Positions 1 to 7,674 of a DNA stretch of 28,686 nucleotides are shown here, piece after piece. This DNA is from an uncultured Clostridia bacterium (GTDB lineage Bacteria > Bacillota > Clostridia > TANB77 > CAG-508): the NCBI GenBank assembly GCA_947625565.1, contig CANQOU010000003.1, positions 1-28,686 on the forward strand, written 5' to 3'. A program made the position numbers and the translations under genes. Numbering within the stretch: position 1 is the stretch's first letter; each line of letters starts with the position of its first letter. The notes below the pieces were generated by a model. The model saw only the letters and a program-made list of their open reading frames with translations. It searched no databases and was not told where the DNA came from.

Positions 1-75
1 TTTTATTCCGTATTTTTCCATTACTGGTTTTATTTGGTCTATTCTTCTTTCATAACTTTCAAATGTTACTGCCAT
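1..75 (-). CDS. GGGtGRT-family protein, N-terminal 25 codons only
   Basis: The window begins inside this gene, so only the first 25 residues are visible. They start MAVTFESYERRI and continue with an IKPVMEKYGIK stretch, which is how clostridial GGGtGRT proteins typically begin. The family has no well-established biochemical role and is recurrently encoded next to NifU-like iron-sulfur scaffold proteins, as here. The ATG at 75-73 has a full AGGAGG ribosome binding site at 83-88 that overlaps the stop codon of the upstream gene, so the two are very probably co-transcribed and translationally coupled. The identification rests on a short stretch plus context. Confidence 0.72.
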   Translation of the reverse strand, partial: MAVTFESYERRIDQIKPVMEKYGIK

Positions 76-86
76 TTTCTTACCTC

Positions 87-500
87 CTAAAAATTTTCTA
101 ATATATTTCCTAAATTGTCTATAATTTCATAAATATCTGTATATGGTATTACTTTTATTCTTTTATTACCTCTTACCATCGTAGTTATTTTTTGTACAGC
201 AGTTTTGTCATAAATACCTACTATTTTTTTATCATGACTATCTGCATATCCTAGTTCATATCCTACCCCTAATGAAGGTATTGTTAGTTCTGCAAAAATT
301 ATATCTGCTTGATTTAATTTTTGTTCGAGTTTTTTAAATATGCTTTCATCTGTTACATCATTTTCTTTTTCAATTACTTGTGAATCTGCTACCTCTGAAT
401 CTAATACTTCTCCATATTTTTGTAATTCCTTCACTAGTATTTTATAAGTTTGTAATTTTTGTCTCCCACCATATATTGAACCTGAAAAATATATTTTCAT
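87..500 (-). CDS. DNPH1/Rcl-like 2'-deoxynucleoside 5'-phosphate N-hydrolase
   Basis: A 137-aa protein of the nucleoside 2-deoxyribosyltransferase superfamily. It resembles mammalian DNPH1 (Rcl), which cleaves the N-glycosidic bond of deoxynucleoside monophosphates, more than the transferases. Visible landmarks are the N-terminal YFSGSIYGGR phosphate/sugar-binding loop (residues 4-13), QADIIFAELT (64-73) with the conserved Asp66, and PSLGVGYELG (75-84) carrying the probable catalytic Glu82. The length is normal for the compact DNPH1 type. The start at 500 has a good AGGAG site. It sits 3 nt after the NifU-like gene and 11 nt before the GGGtGRT gene, placing a nucleotide-sanitising enzyme inside an iron-sulfur gene pair. 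Substrate is inferred from family only. Confidence 0.82.
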   Translation of the reverse strand: MKIYFSGSIYGGRQKLQTYKILVKELQKYGEVLDSEVADSQVIEKENDVTDESIFKKLEQKLNQADIIFAELTIPSLGVGYELGYADSHDKKIVGIYDKTAVQKITTMVRGNKRIKVIPYTDIYEIIDNLGNILENF

Positions 501-503
501 AGA

Positions 504-1196
504 TTACTCCTTCCTTGGGTCTATCTTTTTAACTGCTTCATCAAATCTACCATATGTACCAGAAGCTTTTTCAATTGCTTCCATTGCATCTATTCCTTTT
601 TTGATATTTTCCATCATTTTTCCTAAATGTACATATTTATAACCTATAATCTGGTCATCTTTATCTAATCCTAATTCTACAATATATCCTTCTGTTAGAT
701 TTAAGTATCTTGGTCCTTTTAATGAGCTTGAATATATTGTTCCTACTTGACTTGTATGTCCTTTTCCTAAATCTTCAAGTCCTGCTCCTACTGGTAATCC
801 ACCTTCTGAAAAAGCTGTTTGAGTTCTTCCATATACAATTTGTAAGAATAATTCTCTCATTGCAGTATTTATAGCGTCACAAACCAAGTCTGTATTTAAT
901 GCTTCTAAAATTGTTTTTCCTGTTAAAATTTCTCCCGCCATTGCAGCTGAGTGTGTCATTCCTGAACATCCTATAGTTTCCACTAATGCTTCTTGGATTA
1001 CTCCATCTTTTACATTTAATGTTAATTTACATGCTCCTTGTTGTGGTGCACACCAACCTATTCCATGTGTTAATCCTGATATGTCTTTAATTTCTTTTGC
1101 TTTCACCCATTTTCCTTCTTCTGGAATTGGTGCTGGTCCATGTTCTACTCCCTTTGCTACTTTACACATTTCTTCTAATTCTTTTGAATAAATCAT
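504..1196 (-). CDS. NifU-like iron-sulfur cluster scaffold protein
   Basis: A 230-aa protein of the NifU/IscU-related scaffold type found beside GGGtGRT genes in Clostridia. Candidate cluster ligands are Cys49 and Cys56 (WCAPQQGAC), Cys77 (TIGCSGMTHSAAMAGEIL) and Cys106. The GCSGMTHSAA segment corresponds to the GC-S/A-I-S loop of IscU scaffolds. No signal peptide or membrane segment is visible, so it should act in the cytoplasm in Fe-S assembly or delivery. The ATG at 1196 is preceded by an AAAGGAG site. The next gene follows after 3 nt. The 72-nt gap upstream holds only a weak 6-bp hairpin, so it may be read through from the glycolytic operon. Confidence 0.82.
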   Translation of the reverse strand: MIYSKELEEMCKVAKGVEHGPAPIPEEGKWVKAKEIKDISGLTHGIGWCAPQQGACKLTLNVKDGVIQEALVETIGCSGMTHSAAMAGEILTGKTILEALNTDLVCDAINTAMRELFLQIVYGRTQTAFSEGGLPVGAGLEDLGKGHTSQVGTIYSSSLKGPRYLNLTEGYIVELGLDKDDQIIGYKYVHLGKMMENIKKGIDAMEAIEKASGTYGRFDEAVKKIDPRKE

Positions 1197-1268
1197 TTTT
1201 TTTGCTCCTTTCTATTTATGAACTGGAATAAATTCATATTTATAGGAATTACTTCCTAAAATAAATAA

Positions 1269-1868
1269 CTAATTTTGTAATTTTTGAGTATCATAATCTA
1301 CTGTATTTTCAATGTCTTTTATATAAATACCTGCATTATATCTTTCTGTTCTAACTAAAATCTTAGGTCCTGTTGCATATCTTTTCAAGATTTCTTTTTC
1401 TTCTTTTGTTAATTGGTCTAGTGTTATACCTAAATATTTACATCTCCATATTACATGTCTTTCATAACTCGATAGTGGTGATTGCTTTAAATCTTCATAA
1501 TTATATTCTACTAAGAAACGTGAATTATCTATTATCAATGTTAAATTACTCCAAGTTTCTCCTAATTCCAATTTTTTGAATTCCTGTCTTAGCAATTTAA
1601 TCTTTGAATATAATACTTCAACTAATTTTAAATATTCTGCTTCGTCAATATTAAATTTTGAAGGTATTTCATAAACATTGACTGGCTTTTTTCTCAATAT
1701 TCCTTTTGGAACATAGTAGAAAAATAATTCACCAGCCTCTTTGTTCTCATTTTCTTCAACAACAGAAGAATATAGATAAAGACTTTCCCATTTTTCAGGT
1801 ATCATATAAAAGATGGTTTTTTGAATGTCTTCATACAATTCTTTTATTTTTTGTGTATGTTTTAACAT
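1269..1868 (-). CDS. YezG/DUF600-family immunity (antitoxin-like) protein
   Basis: A 199-aa protein resembling the YezG/DUF600 family, whose Bacillus members neutralise LXG/YeeF polymorphic toxins. Features shared with that family are the early IPEKWESLYLYSSV segment, a GELFFYYVP strand, an acidic/aromatic KFNIDEAEYLKL segment, the WSNLTLIID core near residue 110, a YNYEDL motif, and ERHVIWRCKYLGI near 140. No toxin gene lies on either side, so it is an orphan immunity candidate, or a housekeeping member of the same fold. An AGAGGT site precedes the ATG at 1868. It starts 17 nt after gpmI and is probably in the same transcript. Confidence 0.7.
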   Translation of the reverse strand: MLKHTQKIKELYEDIQKTIFYMIPEKWESLYLYSSVVEENENKEAGELFFYYVPKGILRKKPVNVYEIPSKFNIDEAEYLKLVEVLYSKIKLLRQEFKKLELGETWSNLTLIIDNSRFLVEYNYEDLKQSPLSSYERHVIWRCKYLGITLDQLTKEEKEILKRYATGPKILVRTERYNAGIYIKDIENTVDYDTQKLQN

Positions 1869-1885
1869 AATTACCTCTTCTATTT

Positions 1886-3417
1886 TTATTTTTCTAACAA
1901 ACTTTCACCTGTCATTTCTTTTGGTTTCTTTATGCCCATTAAGTCTAACATTGTTGGTGCTAAATCTGCTAATTTTCCATTTTCTTTTAGTTTATATTCT
2001 TTATTATCTGTTACTAATATTATTGGAACTGGATTTGTTGTATGTGCTGTATGTGGTTCTCCAGTTGTATAGTCAATCATTTGCTCTGCATTTCCATGGT
2101 CTGCTGTTATAATTAAATTTCCTTTTTTCTCTTCAATTATTTCAACAATTTTTCCAACACATTCGTCAACTGCTTCTACTGCCTTAATTGCTGCTTCTAA
2201 ACTTCCTGTATGTCCTACCATATCAGTATTTGCAAAGTTAAGTATTACAACATCATATTTATCATTTTTTAATGCTTCTACTACTTTATCTGTTACCTCA
2301 TATGCACTCATCTCTGGTTTTAAATCATATGTTTCTACTTTTGGTGATGGAACTAATATCCTGTCTTCACCTTTGTATTGTTTCTCTTCTCCACCATTAA
2401 AGAAAAATGTAACATGTGCATATTTTTCTGTTTCTGCAATTCTTAATTGTGTTAGATTATTTTTACTTACAATCTCACCAAATGTATTTTCTAATAATTC
2501 TTTTTTGCAATTTTAACATTTGGCATTGTTTCATCATAGTTTGTGAAACATACATAGTATAAGTTTAGTGGTTTTGTTTCAAATTCTTTAAAATCTTTAT
2601 CAACAATTGCTCTTGTAATTTCTCTTGCTCTATCTGGTCTAAAATTAAAGAAAATTACAGAGTCTCCATCTTCAATAGTTGCTACTGGTGTTTCACCATT
2701 ACATATAACTGTTGGCTCAATAAATTCGTCAAATACTTCTTTTTGATAAGAATCTTCTATTGCTTTAATTGGAGATGTTGCTTTAATTCCTTCTCCATTT
2801 ACCATTGCATCATAACATTTTTGAATCCTTTGCCATCTTTTATCTCTATCCATTGCATAAAATCTTCCTGAAATTGTAGCAATTTTTCCAATTTCTTTTT
2901 CTTTCATTTTATCTTGTAATTGCATAATATAGCTCTCTCCTGATGCTGGTGGTGTATCTCTTCCATCTAAAAAGCAATGAATATATACATCTTCAAAATC
3001 TCTTCTTTTTGCCATTTCTAATAAACCATATAAATGGCGAATATGGCTGTGTACTCCTCCATCAGATACTAGTCCTAGAATGTGAAGTTTAGAATTATTT
3101 TTCTTACAATTATCTATTGCATTGATAAATTCTTGATTTGTAAAAAATTCTCCTTCTTCAATTGATTTTGTAATTCTTGTTAATTCTTGATATACAATTC
3201 TTCCTGCTCCTATATTTGTATGTCCTACTTCTGAATTTCCCATTTGTCCTTCTGGTAATCCAACATGTAAACCACTTGTAAATATATCTGTATGTGGATA
3301 TTTTTTCATTAGTTTATCAATATTAGGTGTTTTGGCAAGTTTAATTGCATTTCCATCTTTATGTGGATTATCTCCAAATCCATCTAATATCATTAGCATT
3401 GTTACTTTATCTTTCAT
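1886..3417 (-). CDS. gpmI: 2,3-bisphosphoglycerate-independent phosphoglycerate mutase, frame split by a -1 shift
   Basis: Interconverts 3- and 2-phosphoglycerate in glycolysis (Mn-dependent alkaline-phosphatase fold). The first frame (to 2491) carries the N-terminal ILDGFG metal site and MGNSEVGH with the catalytic serine. The remainder, from RIAETEKYAHVTFFFNGG through ITADHGNAEQM, is in the -1 frame and runs to 1886. Joined at the A-run 2501-2506 it gives 510 aa, the normal family length, with no other defect. I chose the ATG at 3417 rather than 3426: the AAGAAGG site abuts the upstream ATG but sits 9 nt from the inner one, and this places the catalytic serine at 62, as in the Geobacillus enzyme. 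Third gene of pgk-tpiA-gpmI. The break may be recoding, a real mutation or a sequencing deletion. Confidence 0.88.
2500..2506 (-). other. gpmI: A AAA AAG slippery heptamer at the gpmI frame break
   Basis: The upstream frame reads GCA AAA AAG and then hits TAG two codons later, at 2493-2491. Slipping back one base on A AAA AAG gives GAA TTA TTA GAA, which continues exactly into the conserved second half of GpmI. This is the heptamer used by E. coli dnaX. No strong downstream stem-loop or upstream Shine-Dalgarno-like stimulator is visible, so a one-base loss from an A7 run explains the data equally well. Confidence 0.6.
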
Positions 3418-3443
3418 ATCAACCATCCTTCTTTATACTTAAG

Positions 3444-4196
3444 CTATTTATTGTAATTGACGATTTTAGAAAATTCTTCTGCATCTAAGCTTGCTCCTCC
3501 AACAAGTCCCCCGTCAATATCTGACATAGTAAATAGTTCTTGGCAATTTGTAGATTTAACACTACCACCATACTGTATTATAATGCTTTCTGATACATTT
3601 TGTCCATATATTTGACAAATTTTGTTACGAATCGCTTTTATTGAACAATTTGCATCTTCACTTGTAGCAGTCTTTCCTGTTCCAATTGCCCAAATTGGCT
3701 CATAAGCAATTATTATATCTTTAATTTGTTCATTTGTCAATCCATCTAAAGCAAGAGCAGTTTGTGTTGTAATAATTTCTTCTGCCTTGCCTGTTTCTCG
3801 TTGTTCTAAAGTTTCTCCTACACATACAATTGGTTTTAATCCATTGGTAAGTGCTGCTTTTACTTTTTTATTTACACTTTCATCTGTTTCGTTAAAATAT
3901 TGTCTTCTTTCTGAATGTCCTATTATAACATATTGTACTCCAATTGATTTTAACATATTTGGTGATACTTCTCCTGTGTATGCTCCTTTTTCTTCAAAAT
4001 GCATATTTTGTGCACCTATTTTTATATTTGTATTTTGTGCTGTAAGTAAACTATAGAATAAATCAGTATATGGTACACATAGTATTACTTCATTTTCAGT
4101 ATCTTTTACAAGTGGTGTTAATTCTTCAATAAATTGTATTGCTTCATTTGGTAGTTTATTCATTTTCCAGTTTCCTGCAATAACTTTTCTCCTCAT
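3444..4196 (-). CDS. tpiA: Triosephosphate isomerase
   Basis: A 250-aa TIM-barrel enzyme interconverting dihydroxyacetone phosphate and glyceraldehyde 3-phosphate. Active-site residues are all present: Asn9 and Lys11 (GNWKMN), electrophilic His94 in IGHSERR, and base Glu166 in AYEPIWAIGTGK followed by the flexible loop. The phosphate-binding GGSVK and GGLVGGASL strands are at the C-terminus. Length is standard. The ATG at 4196 follows an AGGAGG site. It lies 10 nt after pgk and 26 nt before the gpmI start, in one operon. Confidence 0.97.
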   Translation of the reverse strand: MRRKVIAGNWKMNKLPNEAIQFIEELTPLVKDTENEVILCVPYTDLFYSLLTAQNTNIKIGAQNMHFEEKGAYTGEVSPNMLKSIGVQYVIIGHSERRQYFNETDESVNKKVKAALTNGLKPIVCVGETLEQRETGKAEEIITTQTALALDGLTNEQIKDIIIAYEPIWAIGTGKTATSEDANCSIKAIRNKICQIYGQNVSESIIIQYGGSVKSTNCQELFTMSDIDGGLVGGASLDAEEFSKIVNYNK

Positions 4197-4206
4197 TTTT
4201 ACCTCC

Positions 4207-5394
4207 TTAATTTTTATCCATCAAAGCTTCTATTCCTGGTAATTTCTTTCCTTCTAAAAATTCTAGTGATGCTCCACCACCAGTAGAAATATGTGTTATT
4301 TTATCTTGTACTCCTGCCTTTTTTATAGCAGATATCGAATCTCCTCCACCGACAATTGTTGTAGCATCTGCTTCTGCAACAGCTTTTGCTATTTCATTTG
4401 TTCCTATTGCAAATTGATTAACTTCAAATAATCCTAATGGTCCATTCCATACTATTGTTTTTGCTTTTTTTATTTCTTCTTTAAATTTTTCTATTGTTTC
4501 TTCTCCTACATCAAATCCTTCCCAGTCTGCTGGAATTTCTGTGCATTTAACTGTTTTACTTTCAGTATCCTCAGTTGCTTCTTTAGCAATTTTTGTATCT
4601 ATTGGTAATAATAATTTTACTCCTTTTTCTTTTGCTTTTTCTATTAAGTGATTTGCTAATTCTAGTTTATCTAATTCACAAATTGAATTCCCAACCTCAT
4701 ATCCTTGTGCTTTAATAAATGTATATGCCATTCCTCCTCCAATTAGTAAGGTATCAACTTTATCTAATAAGTTCTCTATAACTCCTATTTTATCTGAAAC
4801 TTTAGCTCCACCTAAAATAGCTATGAAAGGTCTTTCAGGATTTTCTATTGCATTACCTAAAAATTGTATTTCTTTTTCCATTAGAAATCCTGATACTGCT
4901 GGAAGATATTCAGCTATTCCTGTTGTAGAACTGTGTGCTCTATGTGCTGTTCCAAATGCATCATTTACAAAAAGTTCTGCCATAGAAGCTAATTTTTTAG
5001 AGAATTCTGGGTCATTTTCTGTTTCTTCATTATGAAATCTAACATTTTCTAATAGTAAAATTTCTCCTTCTTTTAAATTTTGTGCTTTTTGCATTGCATC
5101 CTCACCTATAACGTCTTCTGCCATTATAACTGGTTTTCCTAATAGTTTTGATAGTTCTTTAGCTACTGGTTTTAAAGAAAATTCTTGTTTAAATTCTCCC
5201 TTTGGTCTTCCTAAATGTGATGATAAAATTATTTTACAGTTTTGTTCTAACAAATATTGAATTGTTGGTAATGCTGCAACAATTCTAGTATTATTTGTGA
5301 TATTTTGATTTTCATCCATTGGTACATTAAAATCACATCTCACAAATACTTTCTTTCCTTTTAAATCAACATCTTTTATAGTTTTTTTATTCAT
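4207..5394 (-). CDS. pgk: Phosphoglycerate kinase
   Basis: A 395-aa two-domain enzyme that makes ATP from 1,3-bisphosphoglycerate. The N-terminal domain shows VFVRCDFNVP and SSHLGRPKG substrate-binding segments. The C-terminal domain shows GGAKVSDKI, the IGGGMAYTF loop, VWNGPLG and the GGGDS/STGGGASLEFLEG nucleotide-binding glycine loops. Length is normal. The ATG at 5394 has an AGGAGG site. It is the first gene of the pgk-tpiA-gpmI operon and is driven by a promoter embedded in the duplicated hairpin module at 5431-5480. gap lies 2.8 kb away as a separate unit rather than directly upstream, the usual clostridial arrangement. Confidence 0.97.
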   Translation of the reverse strand: MNKKTIKDVDLKGKKVFVRCDFNVPMDENQNITNNTRIVAALPTIQYLLEQNCKIILSSHLGRPKGEFKQEFSLKPVAKELSKLLGKPVIMAEDVIGEDAMQKAQNLKEGEILLLENVRFHNEETENDPEFSKKLASMAELFVNDAFGTAHRAHSSTTGIAEYLPAVSGFLMEKEIQFLGNAIENPERPFIAILGGAKVSDKIGVIENLLDKVDTLLIGGGMAYTFIKAQGYEVGNSICELDKLELANHLIEKAKEKGVKLLLPIDTKIAKEATEDTESKTVKCTEIPADWEGFDVGEETIEKFKEEIKKAKTIVWNGPLGLFEVNQFAIGTNEIAKAVAEADATTIVGGGDSISAIKKAGVQDKITHISTGGGASLEFLEGKKLPGIEALMDKN

Positions 5395-5443
5395 ATTTAT
5401 TCCTCCTTATGTTTATTATTTCCTAAATACTTTTAGCAATACT

Positions 5444-5472
5444 ATTTTATACCAAAAAAGAATACTTTTCAA
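5444..5472 (-). promoter_or_regulatory. Promoter for pgk-tpiA-gpmI
   Basis: On the minus strand a TTGAAA -35 element (5472-5467) and a TAAAAT -10 element (5449-5444) are separated by exactly 17 bp. The -35 lies in the loop and arm of the terminator hairpin, so transcription from upstream stops where new transcription begins. The second copy upstream of gap has the same spacing, which supports the assignment. The palindrome over the -35 could also be an operator. Confidence 0.65.
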
Positions 5473-5480
5473 GTATTCTT
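5454..5480 (-). terminator. Rho-independent terminator of the surface-protein gene
   Basis: Read on the minus strand, the stem AAGAATACTT / AAGTATTCTT (10 bp, 3-nt loop) is followed by a run of T, and begins 19 nt after the stop codon of the 5500-7164 gene. Confidence 0.8.
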
Positions 5481-5499
5481 CGGTGTTTTTTATACATTT

Positions 5500-7164
5500 T
5501 TACTTTGTCACTAAAACTGCTCTAAATCCTAAGTTATATGCACCTGAGCCATCATCTTTTTCATAGTTAAAAATTCCTGCGCTTTCCTCTTCAGACCAAT
5601 TTCCTCCTCTAGTAAAAAATGGTTTTTCTCCTTGTGGATAGATAGAAGCATCTTGAAACCAACTTGAAGAATTTCCTGTTTCTTTTGATGTTTCAGAAAT
5701 TGCATCTCCATATACTTTTGAGTTTATTGAATAATTACTTTGTCCACTGCTTTCTCCACTTTTATATGCTTTTACATACTGAGAACTTGTGCCACCAGCA
5801 AAATTAGTTCCATTCTTTGATAATGATTCATTATTATTTGCAACATAACTTGCGACTTTTTCAGCTAAGCCTCCATTTAAATCATAAATACCATATATTG
5901 TGCCTGTTGAACTTGCTTCTTGTCCTGTTCTTTGATTCCATGTGTACACACCTTCTGTACTTGGTGTATTACCTGTTGTATTATTTATATTTGTAATATC
6001 TGCTTTTATTTCTATTCCATTTTTTGCACTTGATGTAACACCTGTTACTGCATATACACTTTCTACACCTGTTTTACCTTTGTCAGAAGTTCTAGCATTT
6101 CCTCCACTATCTAATGTAATATTATTGATATATACATTTGCATTGTTTGAACCATATTCACTTTGGCTTAAATATGCAACTGCTCCCCATTCACTATTTT
6201 TCATTAGATGACTATCTGTGTCAGATGTTAATCCATAAATATTTCCATCTTCTGTTAGTCCTTGTGAAATGAAATATGCATCATCAGTATTGATGTAGTT
6301 CATTCCATACGTTACACCCTGAAATGTTGGATATTTTATGCTAGTTTTACTTTCTCCATATACCCCATCTAACCAATTTCTTGCTGAATTGTTATCTTCT
6401 TCAGTTATTTCTGTTTGGCCTAATGTCATTGTTGATTTACTATATTCTTGCCCACTATCTTTTATAGGTGCATTATTATTTCCTCCAGCATATCCAGCTT
6501 CAAATTTTGCTACCCATATTCCTGTTAATTCTGTATCTCCTCCACCATTTGTATAATCGTCATCTGTTTCTTCTGTAAATGCTGGATGAACTGTATATTT
6601 TGAATTGTCAGTATTTTCTCTTTGTGCTGTTTTTATACTTCCATCGTCGTCATAATATTCGTCAGTATCACCTATTAAAAATTTAATTTTAATACTTCCT
6701 CCTGTATTTGTAACATCCTCATTGTATTCTGGTTTTTCTTCTATTTTATATGCAAACCTTGGTATCCATACCCACATACTTCCATCTTTTGTTTGTGCAT
6801 TTGCCCATTTTCCTTTTTTATAAGAATACCATGCATTGTTATCAAAGTCTGCTTCGCCTTCTCTTACTACTTCTCCTTTTTCTGTATCTGTTGGCTCTGT
6901 AAACATTATTTTTTTCATACCATCTAATATTTCAGGTGGATTTACTCTTTCTATTTGTCCATTTGTTATTCTATCATAAAGTTCTTGCATTTCTTCTTCA
7001 TTCATATCATAAGCTTCTTGAATTTTTCTAAATGCCTCTTTATCTGTTCTGCTTCGGTTACTTGAAGCTACATATATGCTAACAATAATTATCAAGATAA
7101 CAAAAATGCTTGATAGCACTAAAACAGTTACTGAGCCATTTTCTTTTTTGATTTTCTTTTGCAT
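5500..7164 (-). CDS. Membrane-anchored surface protein with FGE-sulfatase/C-type-lectin-like domain
   Basis: A 554-aa protein. Residues 1-35 hold a basic start, an ENGSVTV motif and one hydrophobic helix, resembling TadE-like or pseudopilin leaders. A short charged helical region (about 38-75) follows. A large Gly/Asn/Ser/Thr-rich extracellular part begins at MWVWIPRFAYKI and ends with FTRGGNWS and a C-terminal NLGFRAVLVTK. The RGG-W...GFR pattern with internal IYGIYDLNGG is what formylglycine-generating-enzyme/C-type-lectin folds show; the same fold is used by diversity-generating-retroelement targets. No catalytic cysteine pair is evident, so binding is likelier than catalysis. ATG at 7164 has an AAGAAGG site 8 nt upstream. 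It has its own promoter and terminator and is divergent from the XRE gene. Ligand unknown. Confidence 0.62.
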   Translation of the reverse strand: MQKKIKKENGSVTVLVLSSIFVILIIIVSIYVASSNRSRTDKEAFRKIQEAYDMNEEEMQELYDRITNGQIERVNPPEILDGMKKIMFTEPTDTEKGEVVREGEADFDNNAWYSYKKGKWANAQTKDGSMWVWIPRFAYKIEEKPEYNEDVTNTGGSIKIKFLIGDTDEYYDDDGSIKTAQRENTDNSKYTVHPAFTEETDDDYTNGGGDTELTGIWVAKFEAGYAGGNNNAPIKDSGQEYSKSTMTLGQTEITEEDNNSARNWLDGVYGESKTSIKYPTFQGVTYGMNYINTDDAYFISQGLTEDGNIYGLTSDTDSHLMKNSEWGAVAYLSQSEYGSNNANVYINNITLDSGGNARTSDKGKTGVESVYAVTGVTSSAKNGIEIKADITNINNTTGNTPSTEGVYTWNQRTGQEASSTGTIYGIYDLNGGLAEKVASYVANNNESLSKNGTNFAGGTSSQYVKAYKSGESSGQSNYSINSKVYGDAISETSKETGNSSSWFQDASIYPQGEKPFFTRGGNWSEEESAGIFNYEKDDGSGAYNLGFRAVLVTK

Positions 7165-7202
7165 ATTTCATTCCTTCTTTTTTCTGAATTTTATATGTTT
7201 AT

Positions 7203-7230
7203 TCTATACTATTGATACATTTTTTGTCAA
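7203..7230 (-). promoter_or_regulatory. Promoter of the surface-protein gene
   Basis: On the minus strand there is a consensus TTGACA at 7230-7225, 16 bp, then TATAGA (7208-7203), overlapping TAGAAT. It lies about 40 nt upstream of the start at 7164. Confidence 0.65.
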
Positions 7231-7294
7231 TATTTTCGTTTGGTTATTTATAAATTATTTTATTCACTATTAGTTTTAATTCAATAGTTTTAGT

Positions 7295-7324
7295 TTGTTT
7301 TATTTCTCTTACTTTCATTATAAA
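7295..7324 (+). promoter_or_regulatory. Possible promoter of the XRE regulator
   Basis: A TTGTTT hexamer (7295-7300), 18 bp, then TATAAA (7319-7324), 25 nt upstream of the plus-strand ATG at 7350. The octamer TAGTTTTA occurs twice just before it (from 7271 and 7285) and could be part of an autoregulatory site. The -35 is weak. Confidence 0.4.
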
Positions 7325-7349
7325 ATATTTTGTAGAATGAGGTGATAAA

Positions 7350-7673
7350 ATGGATGAGTTAAATTATATTGAAATTGGCAAAAGGATAAAAATCAAAAGA
7401 AAAGAAATTGGGATTACTCAAGAAAAATTATCAGAATTGATTGATGTTTGTCCATCTTATATTAGTGAAATTGAAAGAGGTTATAGTATTCCTAGTTTAT
7501 CTACAGTTTGTAGAATATCAAATGTGCTAAAATGTAGTTTAGATTATCTTATTTTTGGAATTACAGCAAAAAATGCAGATAAAACATTTGTTGAACTTCT
7601 AAAAGGTATTCCTCAAAAGAATCATGCTTTATTTATTGATTTATGCATGAATATTTCAAATAGTTTAAAATAA
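7350..7673 (+). CDS. XRE/Cro-type helix-turn-helix regulator
   Basis: A 107-aa DNA-binding protein. Residues 8-68 form an HTH_3 domain: IGKRIKIKRKEIGITQEKLSEL, the recognition-helix region CPSYISEIERG, and the closing IPSLSTVCRISNVLKCSLDYLI. The last 40 residues form a short helical tail, too small for a known sensor domain. A GAGGTGAT site precedes the ATG. It is divergent from the surface-protein gene and shares a 185-nt intergenic region with it, so that gene and itself are the likeliest targets. It is one of only two plus-strand genes in the window. Confidence 0.85.
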   Translation: MDELNYIEIGKRIKIKRKEIGITQEKLSELIDVCPSYISEIERGYSIPSLSTVCRISNVLKCSLDYLIFGITAKNADKTFVELLKGIPQKNHALFIDLCMNISNSLK

Positions 7674-7674
7674 A

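Larger units (their letters stand above)
5431..5480 (-). repeat. Terminator/promoter module, copy 1 (partner at 9253-9302)
   Basis: Fifty bases read on the minus strand match 9253-9302 at 44 of 50 positions without gaps. Both copies contain the perfect 10-bp inverted repeat AAGAATACTT...AAGTATTCTT, a T-run, a -10-like hexamer and a conserved GTATTGC tract. They lie directly upstream of pgk and of gap, the two glycolytic units. Confidence 0.85.

Noticed and set aside
1197..1268. Terminator between the YezG-like and scaffold genes
   Set aside because: The hairpin TAGGAA/TTCCTA is only 6 bp with no following T-run on the minus strand.
5500..5620. Diversity-generating retroelement
   Set aside because: Only the C-type-lectin-like protein end is present. 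No reverse transcriptase, accessory gene or template repeat was seen in the window.
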